Assembly: GCA_010093605.1 (NCBI GenBank)
Contig: MU004196.1
Coordinates: 150,255-214,254, forward strand
Source of the DNA: Lophium mytilinum
Lineage: Eukaryota > Ascomycota > Dothideomycetes > Mytilinidiales > Mytilinidiaceae
DNA length: 64,000 nucleotides
Reading direction: 5' to 3'
The position numbers and the translations under genes were made by a program. Under the pieces are notes generated by a model that saw only the letters and a program-made list of their open reading frames with translations, did not search any database and had not been told where the DNA came from. Of this stretch, positions 63,048 through 64,000 are shown piece after piece; position 1 is the stretch's first letter; each line of letters begins with the position of its first letter.

Positions 63048-64000
63048 GCCAGGTAACCTCTTAAGTCTCGCGGTATTTCATTCGATGTTTCGAGAGCACA
63101 GAGAAACTTGGAAGCCTCTACTTGGGAGGACCCTGTGGGCTCGGATTTTGCGAGTGTGGGAGACACATGAGGGTTCTTTTCCTTTCTTAAGGTCATGGCG
63201 TCGATGTTTCTAGGGTTCATGTGCTGCAAAGGCTGCGCGTTTTGGAGGTTTATGTGTCTCAAGACAAAGTGAACGAATTAATGTCTAAATGCCCTACTAT
63301 GAGCTTGTGCAGTGACTCCTCATAGAAATACGTGAACTCATTTACCACTGCTTGAGGAGCCTTATAGTGTTTTCAGCATTCGGAACAAGAGACAAGTACG
63401 GCCTGTTGGACTACTAATAAACTCGCCAGGTTACTCCAGACAGTTACAACATGGTCTATACAGATTAGAAGCGTATTTGCAGTCCCCGAGCCCCAGGAAC
63501 ACGTAAAACCCCTTTGGTCGATGGTAGGGAAGTATAGGGATATCTAAAGCAAAGGACTGTAAAGTTTAAATACTCAGCATGAGCTTGTATCTCCTTTTCC
63601 CTCCTCTATCTTCCCTTCTACTCACCTCCTATACCAATACCCCCTTCACGAGTCTTACCCTCAAGGTAGACATTCTCGCAAGCAACCCAACTGCACTGCT
63701 TCCTCTCACACCCCAGCTTCCATGGCTCAAGACCAATACAAAACCCTCGCGCTCTCCAAACCCTCCAAACTATCGCGAACGCACCTTCCTACTGCGGTCC
63801 GATCTAATCAACAGCTAGCTCCCTCCAGCATAGCACGCTGGACATGAGAATAAGTAGCGCACTCGACCAGCATTCTGCCTTCCGTTACACCTGTCTACCG
63901 CTGTTTGGAGTGCTTCCATGCGCATTTCAGTAATATGAAGGAGATAATAACTCTTAGCTCTTGGCTATATGGAACCTTGTTGAAGCACTCCAAGCAGTGA
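63048..64000. other. Right-end intergenic region with hairpin-family copies
   Basis: About 0.95 kb to the window edge. It has no supportable gene. A hairpin-like arm, CCACTGCTTGAGGAGCCTTA, is at 63346-63365, and a full inverted pair is at 63897-64000. A CT-rich stretch occupies 63590-63720. Confidence 0.4.
63897..64000. repeat. Hairpin repeat at the right edge, related to the left-end family
   Basis: The left arm CCGCTGTTTGGAGTGCTTC (63898-63916) is the near reverse complement of the right arm TGAAGCACTCCAAGCAGTGA (63981-64000), 16 or more of 19 bases agreeing. The unit length, about 104 bp, and the arm sequence resemble the left-end hairpins (ACCGTTTGAGGTCCTCT) in type. It touches the window edge and may continue. 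Confidence 0.65.

Overview
The window looks like nuclear DNA of a filamentous ascomycete (Pezizomycotina, probably Dothideomycetes). Genes carry many short introns of about 47-90 bp with GT...AG ends and CTAAC-like branch points. Gene content fits too: a fungal NWD-NACHT-WD40 receptor, a Cys3/MetR bZIP, Nup133, Chl4, Vtc1 and an Axl2-like cadherin protein. No rRNA, tRNA or CRISPR array was found. Intron-exon structures were worked out by hand from splice signals and reading-frame continuity.

Layout. 1-3.4 kb: the tail of one gene, then a gene-free block of diverged hairpin and tandem repeats. 3.4-9.3 kb: EFM6-like methyltransferase and GNAT acetyltransferase (divergent), then an AXL2-like polarity protein. 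9.8-20 kb: STF2-like hydrophilin, NUP133, and a YCK-type casein kinase I. 21.7-26.4 kb: three poorly known genes, including a secreted Ser/Thr-rich protein. 27-34 kb: CHL4 and METR/CYS3 (divergent), then CHK1. 35.4-40.7 kb: an NLR gene whose 3' end was hit by a hAT-like miniature transposon. 42.4-44.9 kb: kelch-repeat membrane protein. 47-50.5 kb: F-box/LRR-like gene and an unresolved gene. 50.9-53.2 kb: APH-fold phosphotransferase and a striking cysteine octapeptide-repeat protein. 54-59.5 kb: small membrane protein and glutathione reductase (divergent), VTC1 and Tctex-type dynein light chain (divergent). 59.9-63 kb: a short tandem repeat and two BTB-domain paralogs. The right end carries single copies of the repeat families seen at the left end.

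Most core genes are housekeeping genes arranged as divergent or convergent pairs, not a pathway cluster. METR (sulfur regulation), GLR1 (thiol redox) and the cysteine-repeat protein share a sulfur or redox theme, but nothing in the sequence links them functionally.

The most novel items are: (1) the gap-free 8-residue CxIxxPxx repeat protein at 52.7-53.2 kb; (2) the repeat block at 0.2-3.4 kb with related copies near 50.8, 61.2, 63.3 and 63.9 kb; (3) a recurring switch from C-rich to G-rich coding strand in the last few hundred bases of at least eight genes; (4) the miniature transposon that cut off the NLR C-terminus.
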